From PCC-6802 sp943367755 (GTDB taxonomy: Bacteria; Cyanobacteriota; Cyanobacteriia; Pseudanabaenales; Pseudanabaenaceae), in assembly GCA_943367755.1 (NCBI GenBank), contig CALRKB020000008.1, positions 78,755 through 142,754 on the forward strand: DNA of 64,000 nt, written 5' to 3'. The notes under the pieces were generated by a model, which did not search any database, was not told where the DNA came from, and worked only from the letters and a program-made list of their open reading frames with translations. The position numbers and the translations under genes are program-made. This document shows positions 35,937-44,558 of the stretch, piece after piece. Position 1 is the stretch's first letter; each line of letters opens with the position of its first letter.

Positions 35937-37229
35937 CTACAAAAGAACGTTTGAACGGACGGCAAGTTGTGCTTCGATCGCATCGCACGCTATCTGAACC
36001 CCTGTTTCTGCTTTTACTTGCAGGCTAATTTCCTTAGCTCGGCTACTGTAGTGGCGATCGTTTAGCAATTGGCTGAGTTCAGCGGCAACGCGACTGGCGG
36101 TATAGCGACGTCGGGAGAGAATGCGCGCCACCCCTAACCGCCTGGCACGAGTGGCATTATCTGGTTGGTCGTGGGCATAGGGAATAAACAACATCGGACG
36201 CCCGGATCGCAATGCCTGGGCAGTTGTACCGATGCCACCATGATGCACAATTGCAGCAGCACGGGAGAACAAGGCAGCGTGAGGAGCGTATTCAAAGGCA
36301 GCGATATTTTCTGAAAGATACTCCGATGGTAAATTATGGCTGTCAGGCCCGACTAATAAAACTGCACGATAGCCTAACTGCCGAATCGCTGCTACACTCT
36401 CAACAAAAAAGTTGCCTGCATTCCATACAGCGGAAGAACCCAAGGTAAAAACAATAGGTGCAGGTCCGTCATCCAAAAAGCGAGAGAGTTCTGGAGGCAT
36501 GTCGTTGATATGCAGGCTGTCATCGAAGATAAAGCCTGTGATGTGAGCCTGAGAAGGCCAGTCCGGTTGGGGAACGGCAAGAACCGGAGAGAACAATGCC
36601 AGTACTAGGTGAGGCGAAAACTGACCTTCAATGAGTGGATCGTCGCCAACAGCCAAACCAAGTTCGGTGCGAAGCTGCCGTACAGGTTCGCTCCAGGGAC
36701 GAAGATGCCATCTGCCAAGCTTCTGTAAAAGGTTTGCCAACCATGGCTTGAGCATTTCTGGTTGAATAAGACTGTCAATATTCAGTACGGCAGGATCGTA
36801 AATTGATGGAATTGAGATCGGAGCCAGCACGGTAGATACCCAGTGAATACCCGTTTTTTCAGCCACTAGCGGTCCAGCAAAGAAAAGTGGGTGAGTTAGA
36901 AGCAAGTCAGCTCCGCGCACAACATCCACCATGGCATTGTAGCTAGCTCTGACATGAGGCATCAATAGTTGACGAATGACATATTCACTCCCTCGTTTAC
37001 TATCCATCATCTTACCTATCTCTTCCTTCAGAACTGCGGGAGTATAAGACGAAAGATCGGGTTTGATAGGATAAAACTCAACATCCTGGATCTCAACCTT
37101 TGACTGATATAGCCTGCCTGCAGCAAGGACTACAGAGTGGCCTCGCTCTTTTAACTCTAGGGCGATCGCCAGGTAGGGATAAAAATCACCCAGCGTACCA
37201 TTGGTGCAAATAACAATGCGACTGCTCAT
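35937..37229 (-). CDS. UGT-like (GT1/MGT) glycosyltransferase
   Basis: 430 residues, GT-B fold. The N-terminal acceptor domain opens with ICTNGTLGDFYPYLAIALEL. The C-terminal donor domain has IVFTLGSSAVW and the UGT-type motif around AAIVHHGGIGTTAQALRSGR (HHGG at 329-332) with PYAHDQPDNATRARRLGV. It resembles macrolide, sterol and rhamnolipid glycosyltransferases that use NDP-sugars on lipophilic acceptors. It lies eight bases after the P450 gene, so the acceptor is probably the oxidised terpenoid. The sugar is unknown. Confidence 0.92.
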   Translation of the reverse strand: MSSRIVICTNGTLGDFYPYLAIALELKERGHSVVLAAGRLYQSKVEIQDVEFYPIKPDLSSYTPAVLKEEIGKMMDSKRGSEYVIRQLLMPHVRASYNAMVDVVRGADLLLTHPLFFAGPLVAEKTGIHWVSTVLAPISIPSIYDPAVLNIDSLIQPEMLKPWLANLLQKLGRWHLRPWSEPVRQLRTELGLAVGDDPLIEGQFSPHLVLALFSPVLAVPQPDWPSQAHITGFIFDDSLHINDMPPELSRFLDDGPAPIVFTLGSSAVWNAGNFFVESVAAIRQLGYRAVLLVGPDSHNLPSEYLSENIAAFEYAPHAALFSRAAAIVHHGGIGTTAQALRSGRPMLFIPYAHDQPDNATRARRLGVARILSRRRYTASRVAAELSQLLNDRHYSSRAKEISLQVKAETGVQIACDAIEAQLAVRSNVLL

Positions 37230-37237
37230 GGAAGTAC

Positions 37238-38653
37238 TTACCTCTTATTTAATGAAGAATTACCCGCTTCACTCTGGTGCATATTGGCGATCTGTTGTTC
37301 TCGCCGCTGGCGCTTACCCTGGAGTCGCATGATCACCCCTCCAGAAGGCACGAGCAGCATTCCTCGACCTTGGGGGTGAGCGGGTCGATCGCTCACCAAC
37401 TCCAATTCATAATTTGAGAGGATCGTTGCCAATACGAGGGCGATCGTGAGTTGTGCCAATGCCGCACCAATACAGCGGCGACTTCCACCCCCAAAGGGCA
37501 AGAACTCGTAGGCAGAAAATTGACGTTCTAAAAATCGCTCTGGTTTAAACTGCTTGGGTGCTGGATAGAGATCTTCGCGTTGGTGCGTGAGATAAATGCA
37601 ACCAAGCAGAACCGTACCGGGTTCCAATTCGTAGCCCATTAACTGAACAGGCGATCTCACCATGCGTGGGAATGTCATGAAGGCGACGGGATAAATTCGC
37701 ATGGTTTCCTGACAGACGGCTGTGAGATAGGGTAGCCGATAGAGAGATTTTGGATCGCGATCGCGGCCCAGCAAATCTAATTCTGCTAGTAATTTCTGGC
37801 GGACATCGGGCAAATAGTGAACCCAATGCAGTGCCCAAGCCAGAATGGCAGAGGTCGTCTCGTGCCCTGAAAATAGGAGCGAAAGCAACTCATCTCGCAA
37901 CTCTACGTCGGTCATCGGTACACCTGCTTCATCGCGGGCTGACATTAGTAGTGTGAGAATATCCTGGCGTTCGGAATCGGGATTTTGCCGCCGCTCGGCA
38001 ATTTCGGTATATATTAGCTCATCTAACTGTTGTTTCAGGGAAAGAAAATGTCCCCACGGACTCCAGGAACCGAGATTCCACCGCAAAGCTGGGGCAAATA
38101 TTAGCGTAGAGATTAGAGGAGATTTGAAAATTTCAAAAATCGAGCGAATTAGTCGTTCAAACTGTTGCCTTTGCTCTCCCTCGTTGATGCCAAATACAAC
38201 TTCCAGCATAATTTTCAGGGCGATATCCTGCATGGTAGAGCGTGCCGTAAATGGGCGATCGCCCGCGACTCGATCCATCACCGAACATGTGAGGTCGCAA
38301 ATTTGCTGACCGTAAGCCCATATCTGTTCTCCATGAAAAGCCGGCATTAGTAGATGGCGTTGCCGCCGGTGACGCTCTCCATTCACCGTCATTACAGAAT
38401 ACTCTCCAAAAAACGGTTTAAAAAAATCGTGTAGCTGACCGGGAGCGTCAAACTGTCCCGTTTCGTTAGTAAAAATCTGTCGTAGCGCTTGAGGATGGTT
38501 GACAATCACTAAAGGATTTGAATTCCAAGCCGACTTCAGTGCAAATAAATCGGGATATTGCTGATTAACCGTTTCTAGGTAGCGAGGCGGATCGAGTCTC
38601 AACTGCAATAGTTGTAGGAGGGAAGAGGTTTTGGGGCCGTTTGGAAGAGTCAT
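37238..38653 (-). CDS. cytochrome P450
   Basis: 471 residues with all landmarks of an intact P450. These are the I-helix oxygen-activating motif FSGHETTSA (261-269), E316-x-x-R319 of the K helix, and the haem loop FGGGSRRCIGAALAQ with Cys394 as ligand. There is no N-terminal membrane anchor, as in bacterial soluble forms. It resembles the CYP110-like group of cyanobacteria, though that assignment is tentative. The start codon shares one base with the stop of the Rieske gene, so the two are translationally coupled. Probable role: hydroxylation of the terpenoid skeleton. Confidence 0.95.
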   Translation of the reverse strand: MTLPNGPKTSSLLQLLQLRLDPPRYLETVNQQYPDLFALKSAWNSNPLVIVNHPQALRQIFTNETGQFDAPGQLHDFFKPFFGEYSVMTVNGERHRRQRHLLMPAFHGEQIWAYGQQICDLTCSVMDRVAGDRPFTARSTMQDIALKIMLEVVFGINEGEQRQQFERLIRSIFEIFKSPLISTLIFAPALRWNLGSWSPWGHFLSLKQQLDELIYTEIAERRQNPDSERQDILTLLMSARDEAGVPMTDVELRDELLSLLFSGHETTSAILAWALHWVHYLPDVRQKLLAELDLLGRDRDPKSLYRLPYLTAVCQETMRIYPVAFMTFPRMVRSPVQLMGYELEPGTVLLGCIYLTHQREDLYPAPKQFKPERFLERQFSAYEFLPFGGGSRRCIGAALAQLTIALVLATILSNYELELVSDRPAHPQGRGMLLVPSGGVIMRLQGKRQRREQQIANMHQSEAGNSSLNKR

Positions 38654-39702
38654 TAGCAGGTTTCCTCCGAATAAAACTGTCTAGCCCAGTGGCGGCATTG
38701 CATAATCGGTCCATCGCCCTCGCAGAGCAAGGGGTCACTGCGGTAAAGCTTGTTTTCCATAATGGGAATATCCTGTTCGATTAGTGCGATCGTGTCTGCG
38801 AGTGTCCTCTTGCAGATGGTACGGGTGACCAAATTGTTGGAAAATTTTCGAATACTGTAAAGAATGTGTACGTCGAGATATTCGCGATCGATTGGCGTCA
38901 GCATGAAGATTAGCAGAGTATTCAACTCCAGCGTTGCGTTTACCCAACCACAAATCCCATGCTGTCCCGTGCTATAGGTCGCATACAAACCTAAACCGTA
39001 GAAGGTGTAGTCGATTTCGATGTCACCTCGAATCTGAAGTTTTTCTAGCAAGGAGATGTGATACCCTCCCAACATGCGGTTGGTTAATATGAGACCATCT
39101 GGTTTCAAGAATGCGTTCTTACACGTGTGAGCGCCATGCAGAGATACAAAGTGTGTCGTATCTACACTGTTCTCCACCATCTCTTGCATGTGAGTGCGGA
39201 TTTTCCAGGAATGGCGTTGAAAAGGCGTCCAGTTCTCAGCATCCCACTGCGTAAATTCTGGTACCTGCCACGAGGGAGGTTTTCGTTCTGCATGGTAGTA
39301 CGCGAGAACCAGACCGTTGACTTCTAGAATTGGCCAGGAACGGATCTGTGCTCTAGCGGGAACCTCGTTTGTATAGGGGACGTTTGTACAGCGTCCGCTG
39401 TCATTGAAGCACCAACCGTGAAAGGGACAGCGAATCGTTTCACCTTCGACTCTACCGCCATAGCCGAGATGAGCGCCCAGATGGGGACAGTGGGCATCGA
39501 ATAGATGAGGAGTTCCATCTTCAGTACGAAAGAGGACGAGATCCCTACCGAAGTAGTGCAGTGGCTTGACTTCTCTAGGTAGAAGTTCATCGCTGTAAGC
39601 CACTCTAAACCAACCATTGGGGAAAGGTGTGAATGGGAAACGGACGTTCGCAGTTGAAGGTCGAATATCTAAATTAGAAGCGTTCGAGGAAATTTTTACC
39701 AT
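38653..39702 (-). CDS. Rieske non-haem iron oxygenase, steroid-hydroxylase-like
   Basis: 349 residues from the ATG at 39702 (MVKISSNASN); nine more codons upstream are open. The Rieske cluster ligands are C72-x-H74 and C92-x2-H95 (CPHLGAH, CPFHGW). The catalytic iron site is in ENSVDTTHFVSLHG, with Asp181, His184 and His189. Rieske oxygenases that act on sterols and steroids (KshA, DAF-36/Neverland) have the same ENxxDxxHF layout, so a terpenoid or steroid-like substrate is plausible. It needs a separate reductase; none is in the operon. It lies 36 bases after fusion copy 2. Confidence 0.93.
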   Translation of the reverse strand: MVKISSNASNLDIRPSTANVRFPFTPFPNGWFRVAYSDELLPREVKPLHYFGRDLVLFRTEDGTPHLFDAHCPHLGAHLGYGGRVEGETIRCPFHGWCFNDSGRCTNVPYTNEVPARAQIRSWPILEVNGLVLAYYHAERKPPSWQVPEFTQWDAENWTPFQRHSWKIRTHMQEMVENSVDTTHFVSLHGAHTCKNAFLKPDGLILTNRMLGGYHISLLEKLQIRGDIEIDYTFYGLGLYATYSTGQHGICGWVNATLELNTLLIFMLTPIDREYLDVHILYSIRKFSNNLVTRTICKRTLADTIALIEQDIPIMENKLYRSDPLLCEGDGPIMQCRHWARQFYSEETC

Positions 39703-39738
39703 GATGCGATCCTGTCTTATAGACTGCAAGCAAGAAAT

Positions 39739-41994
39739 TTAGTAATGCCGCTCCATCAGATAAAAACCAAAGGCACGCAGCATAATCTTTGTCTGGGAGT
39801 CCTCAAGCCAAGGCTCGAGATATTGCCAGGCACTTTCCACTATTTCTTTGGCCCGATCGCTGCAAGCTTCTAGAGCGCCACAACGCTCGATTGCGTCAAT
39901 ACAAGCAGAAACGATCGCTGGTTCTTCAGGCTTTGACTGCAGAGTATTCCAAAGCCAGGTTCGATCTGCATAGGATAGCAGCGACATTGCCTTGACAATA
40001 GGAAGCGTAACCTTTCCCTGCATGATGTCCTCGCCAAGGGACTTGAGGTTGCGCTCAAACCCCCGTAGATTGAGAATATCGTCGACAATCTGAAAGGCGA
40101 GACCAAGGGCTTCTAGGTACTGTCCAAGAGCTTCGATCTGCATCTCACTGCCACCTCCAACGAGACTGCCTGCTCGCGCTGCCGTCCCCGCTGGCGCTGC
40201 CGTTTTGAGCCAATAGGTAGCAAGCACCTGACGTTCGAGCGCTGTGGTATCGCCGCTGGCAACGACAGCATCCATCTCAGAAGCTAGGCCGGCCAGATCG
40301 AAAGCCTGGCCGGCGTGCGCGGCGCGAAATGTCTTAAAGAAGAGTTCGTAAAGTCGTAGTCTGACATCGGGCGAAAGGTTTGATGATGGGAGTAGAAGTT
40401 CGCTCAAAAAATAGCAGGCTGTCCCCGCATTGATTGCCAGCGGCTCGCCATAGAGCAAATGGCAGGTTTTGCCGCCGCGACGAACCGTCGACCGATCCTG
40501 CACGTCATCCACAATGAGGGAACCGACGTGGATCAACTCGGGCATACCCAGTAAGTGCATGTATGGACGGAAGTCTCCCCCTACGGCATTGCAACAAGCC
40601 ATCAGTGCGTAGGAACGCCACGACTTGCCGCCGCGATCGCTGATTTCGCGGATGGGATCGATAATATTGCGTGCGAATCGGCCGGGATCGATGCCATTTA
40701 GGAATTCCCGATCTTCACCGTTTGCAACTAGAAAGCGAACCTGTTCGTTATTGGGAATGGCAGGCAGGAGGTTGTGAATTGACTGCTGCACTTCCCGACC
40801 GACGGCGGCAAAGAGATCGTCGATACTGTGGATGGTGTTAAAGCCTTTGCGTTCCAGGTAGCCGCGACCGGCAACCGACTGCCCGTTAAAGGTGCCGCGA
40901 ATCGATATGCATCCTTCCCAGAATGCCGGTGCTGCAATTAATGTGATGAACTCCTGCGCGTCAAAGCAAGCTTCGATCTGTAGCTCCAGGTTTGCCTCTG
41001 GAACGCAGAGGTTCCAGTGCGTGGGATAGTCGTTGAAGGTCTGCTGGCTGCGCCAGAGATTGCAAGGCTTGAGAGAAAATTCTGCGTACTGATGGGAATT
41101 GCCCTGAGGATCGACGAGGATCGTAAATTTGTCTATAAGTTTATTGGTGTCTTTGTCAAACAGCATAGAGACGAGCAAGTCCGAGCCGCTGTCGAGCTGA
41201 ATGCTCATCCAATTCCAGGCAGCCCCCGCAACGCTGGTCTCATGTTTATTCTCATCGTGGTAAATACTTCCGAATTCATGGTCGTACCACGCAATACCCT
41301 GGGCGATCGCTTGGTTGCTGCCATTTTGCTCGATATAACCGCCGATCTCAAATCTGGGAATGAAGTAGTAGAACGTAGTTAACCGATCGAAGGCAATTGC
41401 CCCATCGATACCGTAGCGGATGGGTGGCTTTGTCGGTGTTAACGTCAGTTTGCAAGTAAGATTAGCTTCTGGATCGGAGAGTTTGAGGAAGTAGCTGCCG
41501 TCCTCGCGCTTGAGAAATTGCGAGCCGTCGTAGTTCAGTTCCAGGCAATCGCGAGCTACGTAGGCGTCGCCCGCAAACATGCGGTCGGGAGCGGGGATTT
41601 TCCCAGCTTCCAACATTTCGCGCAGCGTGCGTTCCATCCACGGATCCTGGAGAATTTTTTCGCCGCGGTCCATCATGCCTAGCACTGTTTGCGGTCCGGA
41701 GCGATCGCCAAGCGACACTGTATGGTAGCGACGATTATCCACATCACTTAGCGCCCAAGTGAGCGCGTGGCCGTATTGCGGTGCTTGCGTTACTTCGTCG
41801 TAACCGGTAATTTTGCGAAAAAACGATGCAAAGAGTGAGACCGAGCGGCCGTCAGCGGTTGTGAGATGGCTATTGATATACCACCACTCAATTGCAGAAT
41901 TGTGGGGTAGGTCGTGTACTGCTAGATCGATGGAGCCCTGCTCGGGCCAGTCCTTGGGGATTCGTTTGGATAAATTTGGTAGAGTAGAAACCAT
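39739..41994 (-). CDS. CrtC/AttH-type lipocalin domain fused to polyprenyl diphosphate synthase (copy 2)
   Basis: 751 residues, first gene of the operon. It has the same architecture as copy 1. The lipocalin region (~15-385) has HDLPHNSAIEWWYINSHL and WYDHEFG at 236-242. The prenyltransferase (~425-751) has D496-D500 (DDVQDRSTVRRGG) and a second motif DDILN at 638-642, then GEDIMQGKVTLPIVKA. The two copies are clearly paralogous but far from identical, so the duplication is not recent or has diverged in function. Both lipocalin and both Asp-rich sites are kept in each copy, arguing that all are active. The gene is visibly more G+C-rich than its neighbours. Confidence 0.88.
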   Translation of the reverse strand: MVSTLPNLSKRIPKDWPEQGSIDLAVHDLPHNSAIEWWYINSHLTTADGRSVSLFASFFRKITGYDEVTQAPQYGHALTWALSDVDNRRYHTVSLGDRSGPQTVLGMMDRGEKILQDPWMERTLREMLEAGKIPAPDRMFAGDAYVARDCLELNYDGSQFLKREDGSYFLKLSDPEANLTCKLTLTPTKPPIRYGIDGAIAFDRLTTFYYFIPRFEIGGYIEQNGSNQAIAQGIAWYDHEFGSIYHDENKHETSVAGAAWNWMSIQLDSGSDLLVSMLFDKDTNKLIDKFTILVDPQGNSHQYAEFSLKPCNLWRSQQTFNDYPTHWNLCVPEANLELQIEACFDAQEFITLIAAPAFWEGCISIRGTFNGQSVAGRGYLERKGFNTIHSIDDLFAAVGREVQQSIHNLLPAIPNNEQVRFLVANGEDREFLNGIDPGRFARNIIDPIREISDRGGKSWRSYALMACCNAVGGDFRPYMHLLGMPELIHVGSLIVDDVQDRSTVRRGGKTCHLLYGEPLAINAGTACYFLSELLLPSSNLSPDVRLRLYELFFKTFRAAHAGQAFDLAGLASEMDAVVASGDTTALERQVLATYWLKTAAPAGTAARAGSLVGGGSEMQIEALGQYLEALGLAFQIVDDILNLRGFERNLKSLGEDIMQGKVTLPIVKAMSLLSYADRTWLWNTLQSKPEEPAIVSACIDAIERCGALEACSDRAKEIVESAWQYLEPWLEDSQTKIMLRAFGFYLMERHY

Positions 41995-42013
41995 ATTGAT
42001 ATTGCCCAGTTGA

Positions 42014-42181
42014 AAGGATATTGAAAATCAGGAGATTGAATTAGCGAATCTCAACGATATAAATCGCTGGAAGTTACTTTACGCCTGGAATGGTCAAAGC
42101 TTTGCAAGTCGCACTATTGAAACGGTGGCTTACCTCAAAGAATTAGTTATGCGTACTTCGCGCTCTCAACTTATCCAATAG
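42014..42181 (+). pseudogene. orphan reading-frame remnant upstream of the terpenoid operon
   Basis: Fifty-five sense codons run between a TGA at 42011 and a TAG at 42179 without an ATG start near the beginning. The product, including NDINRWKLLYAWNGQSFASR and ETVAYLKELVMRTSRSQLIQ, looks like genuine protein rather than random translation. I do not recognise the family. It could be the 3' end of a gene cut off when the operon at 32704-41994 arrived. The remaining gap to 42376 holds no gene and must contain the promoter of the DUF3172 gene. Confidence 0.35.
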
Positions 42182-42376
42182 GCATAAGTTATCGCAAAGG
42201 ATAGGCGATCGCATCTAATAAATGTCATGATATGACCGTTACATTTGTCATCATTTATTCAGTACTCAGCTTATTTTTGGCATGCTCTATTCTTCATGCG
42301 TTCTGCCATCGGGCTGTATAGTCCGCAACCAAAAATTGCTATAACTGTAGAGCTTAGAAAGGTAATCAAAAAATCT

Positions 42377-42892
42377 ATGGCTCGTCGCAGATATACAACG
42401 ACTACAACTAATAATGCTTCTGGTGGGTTCGGTGCTAGCTCTAGCACAAAACTAGCGATCGCCGGGGCAATCTTTGCGATCGGTGTTGGTGTTGGCGTTG
42501 CTCTTTCTACCCTCAACCCCACGCCTGGAACCGTGGATGTCCTCAAACTAGACGATCTAGCTCCCAATCGTGAATTTTGCAATAATTATGGCTCGTCAGC
42601 TATGGTGATGAACAGCCGTGTTTATATCACGCTCAACCCCTTTAATGTCTATGTCAGTCAAACTGAACCGATGCCAGGTTGTGTGGTATTGCCAAATAAC
42701 TGGAATGAACTATTGCGTAGGGGCGCGATCGCGGAAAAAGATATTCGCCTCTGTAAAGATCGCATGAATACGTTTGGTTTTACTGGAGATCTGGAAAAGA
42801 AAGCCATAGTTGACTGCGTTTATGAAAGTAGGGATGCACAAACCAAATTCAAAGGAAATCCACAAACACCCACTCCTACACCTACTCCTTAG
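42377..42892 (+). CDS. DUF3172 family protein
   Basis: 171 residues from the ATG at 42377 (MARRRYTTTT); the frame is open 132 bases further upstream. A Thr/Ser/Asn-rich start is followed by one transmembrane helix (~residues 25-45, LAIAGAIFAIGVGVGVALST). A conserved soluble part follows (LAPNREFCNNYGSSAMVMNS, TEPMPGCVVLPNNWNELLRR). The match to cyanobacterial DUF3172 proteins is good; function unknown. The tail is a short Pro-Thr repeat. Its stop overlaps the stop of the convergent kptA remnant. Confidence 0.83.
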   Translation: MARRRYTTTTTNNASGGFGASSSTKLAIAGAIFAIGVGVGVALSTLNPTPGTVDVLKLDDLAPNREFCNNYGSSAMVMNSRVYITLNPFNVYVSQTEPMPGCVVLPNNWNELLRRGAIAEKDIRLCKDRMNTFGFTGDLEKKAIVDCVYESRDAQTKFKGNPQTPTPTPTP

Positions 42893-43281
42893 TGTTCTGT
42901 TAAGAATTTTTTTGAAGGTCCGAATCTTGGTATATAACCCTTGTCCTCAAGTAGTTTGAGATATTCAGGCGGCACATGATCTATCAGCCATACACCATTA
43001 TCCGAGCAGAAAAATATATAACCATCCTGACTCATGGTTGTAGCGGCGATCGCAAAAACAACTGGCTTACCGTGACGCATACCCACAGTTCTCGCAGTCT
43101 CAGGATCTGCCGACAGATGAACGTGATGTCGCGACATCTTGTTTAGACCTTTGCGAGTGATCGCCTCAACCGCACCCGTACCGTGATAAAGCAGATCGGG
43201 CGGTGTGGAGGGTTCTAGCGCGTAGTATTCATCCTCAGAAGACTCTATAGTCGCAACAAATGACCTGTTATTAGAAGCCGA
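42889..43281 (-). pseudogene. kptA: RNA 2'-phosphotransferase (KptA/Tpt1), 5'-truncated
   Basis: The frame is open from after a TGA at 43282-43284 to the stop at 42889, but has no ATG, GTG or TTG before the Met at 43137. The readable product matches the C-terminal domain of KptA: PPDLLYHGTGAVEAI, GLNKMSRHHVHLSADPETA, VGMRHGKPVV and NGVWLIDHVPPEYL. The N-terminal domain, including the catalytic Arg-His pair of Tpt1/KptA, is absent. Intact KptA removes a 2'-phosphate from spliced tRNA using NAD. This copy is therefore probably inactive, unless the missing part is elsewhere. Confidence 0.75.
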
Positions 43282-43506
43282 TCAGCACTCATCGAAGGCT
43301 TCGATATCAAGTAAATGCCGATATGGCTCGATCATATCTGGTTTACTAAATGCCAACGTACGGAGTATATGCCAGTCTCGCAGGCTCTCAAACGCATTTG
43401 AATACTCATCTTCTTCCAAGCGAGTTGCCAATTGAGCTACATCTTCTGCAGTTAGCTTGGAGACATCAACTTCCTGAGCTTCATTTTGGGGTTGCTTAGT
43501 ACTCAT
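43282..43506 (-). CDS. small hypothetical protein
   Basis: 74 residues, acidic, soluble and helical (VSKLTAEDVAQLATRLEEDE, NAFESLRDWHILRTLAFSKP). It is in the same frame as the kptA remnant and its TGA is the stop that precedes that remnant. It does not resemble the missing KptA N-terminus, so a simple nonsense mutation does not explain the truncation. Function unknown. It reads away from the tRNA-Ser gene. Confidence 0.6.
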   Translation of the reverse strand: MSTKQPQNEAQEVDVSKLTAEDVAQLATRLEEDEYSNAFESLRDWHILRTLAFSKPDMIEPYRHLLDIEAFDEC

Positions 43507-43583
43507 GTCTACCTTAATGTTGCTGTTTAAGCTGGCTGTGAAGTAGGCGGTTTAGAATGGCTCTTCGGGAAAAGCACTCTCAA

Positions 43584-43675
43584 CGGAGAGGGAGGGATTC
43601 GAACCCTCGGTACGGAGTTACCTGCCGTACAACAGATTAGCAATCTGCCGCTTTCGACCACTCAGCCACCTCTCC
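43584..43675 (-). tRNA. tRNA-Ser(GCU)
   Basis: Folds as a class II tRNA on the minus strand. The acceptor stem is GGAGAGG/CCTCTCC with discriminator G. The D arm holds GGCTGAGTGGTCGAAAGC, the anticodon loop TTGCTAA has anticodon GCT between CAGAT/ATCTG arms, and a long variable arm is built on GTACGG/CCGTAC. The T arm is GAGGGTTCGAATCCCTC. CCA is not encoded. It reads the serine codons AGC/AGU. Confidence 0.97.
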
Positions 43676-43753
43676 ATGTCTTGCGGAATAGTATCTTACC
43701 AGATTGTATACGTTTGTTGCTAAAAAAATTAGCTATTTTGCTAGATTACCTGC

Positions 43754-44554
43754 ATGAAAACTCAACGCTCCAATTTACAACGGGTCGTACTACAGCCCCA
43801 GCAATGTATCCCGCCACTGCTAGCCTCAGCCAAGATCGAGCTTGCTCCGGCACAACAACATTATCTTGCGCGCGTTTTACGCCTGAAACCTGGAGCAGAG
43901 TTTATTGCTCTTAATGGTAAGGGGCAATGGTGGCGAGCTGAGCTATTAGCGGATCTGCAAACAGCTGTAATTGTGGAAGAACTAATTGCCAATACCGAAT
44001 TGCCAATACCCGTAAAGCTGGCGATCGCGATGCCCAAGGGTAATGGCATGGAGTCGATCGTTCGCACCTGCACCGAGTTAGGGGTGAGCCAGATTGCGCC
44101 CCTATGGAGCGATCGCACTGTAGTTAGACCCGGAACCAGCATGGGAACGCAGAAGCTAGAACGGTGGCAGCGTATCGCCCAGGAAGCATCTGAACAATCA
44201 TTGCGCACCTATGTGCCTGAAATTATCGAGCCACAAGCTTTCAGTAATTGGGTAAGGTCTGATGGTGATCGCCAAGATTATCAACACAAGTTTATCGGCA
44301 CTACCCAAGGCGATCGGCCCCATTTGCTCTCATCCATGTTAGAAATCTGGTCAGAAATTGGCGGTACGAACTTACGGGCGGGCAGCATACTGGTGGCGAT
44401 AGGGCCGGAAGGCGGCTGGACTAAATCCGAAGAAGAGATGGCCTTTACCCACGATTTTCAGCCAGTTTCATTTGGCGATCGCATTTTGGCTGCAACCACA
44501 GCGCCAGTGGTAGCATTATCAATAGTTAGTGCCGTAATTAGTGCCGTACTGTAG
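43754..44554 (+). CDS. rsmE: 16S rRNA (uracil1498-N3)-methyltransferase
   Basis: 266 residues, SPOUT-class methyltransferase. It has the N-terminal PUA-like block RVLRLKPGAEFIALNGKGQW, then KLAIAMPKGNGMESIVRTCT, ISQ-type segment ELGVSQIAPLWSDRTVVRP, and the knot motif VAIGPEGGWTKSEEEMAF with SFGDRILAATTAPVVALS. It methylates U1498 of 16S rRNA. Four nucleotides separate its stop from the yjbQ-type start. Confidence 0.95.
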   Translation: MKTQRSNLQRVVLQPQQCIPPLLASAKIELAPAQQHYLARVLRLKPGAEFIALNGKGQWWRAELLADLQTAVIVEELIANTELPIPVKLAIAMPKGNGMESIVRTCTELGVSQIAPLWSDRTVVRPGTSMGTQKLERWQRIAQEASEQSLRTYVPEIIEPQAFSNWVRSDGDRQDYQHKFIGTTQGDRPHLLSSMLEIWSEIGGTNLRAGSILVAIGPEGGWTKSEEEMAFTHDFQPVSFGDRILAATTAPVVALSIVSAVISAVL

Positions 44555-44558
44555 ACCC

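Noticed and set aside
43282..43506. N-terminal half of KptA split by a nonsense codon.
   Set aside because: The product lacks any KptA N-terminal feature (no RH pair, no KRF-type block), so it is a separate small gene.
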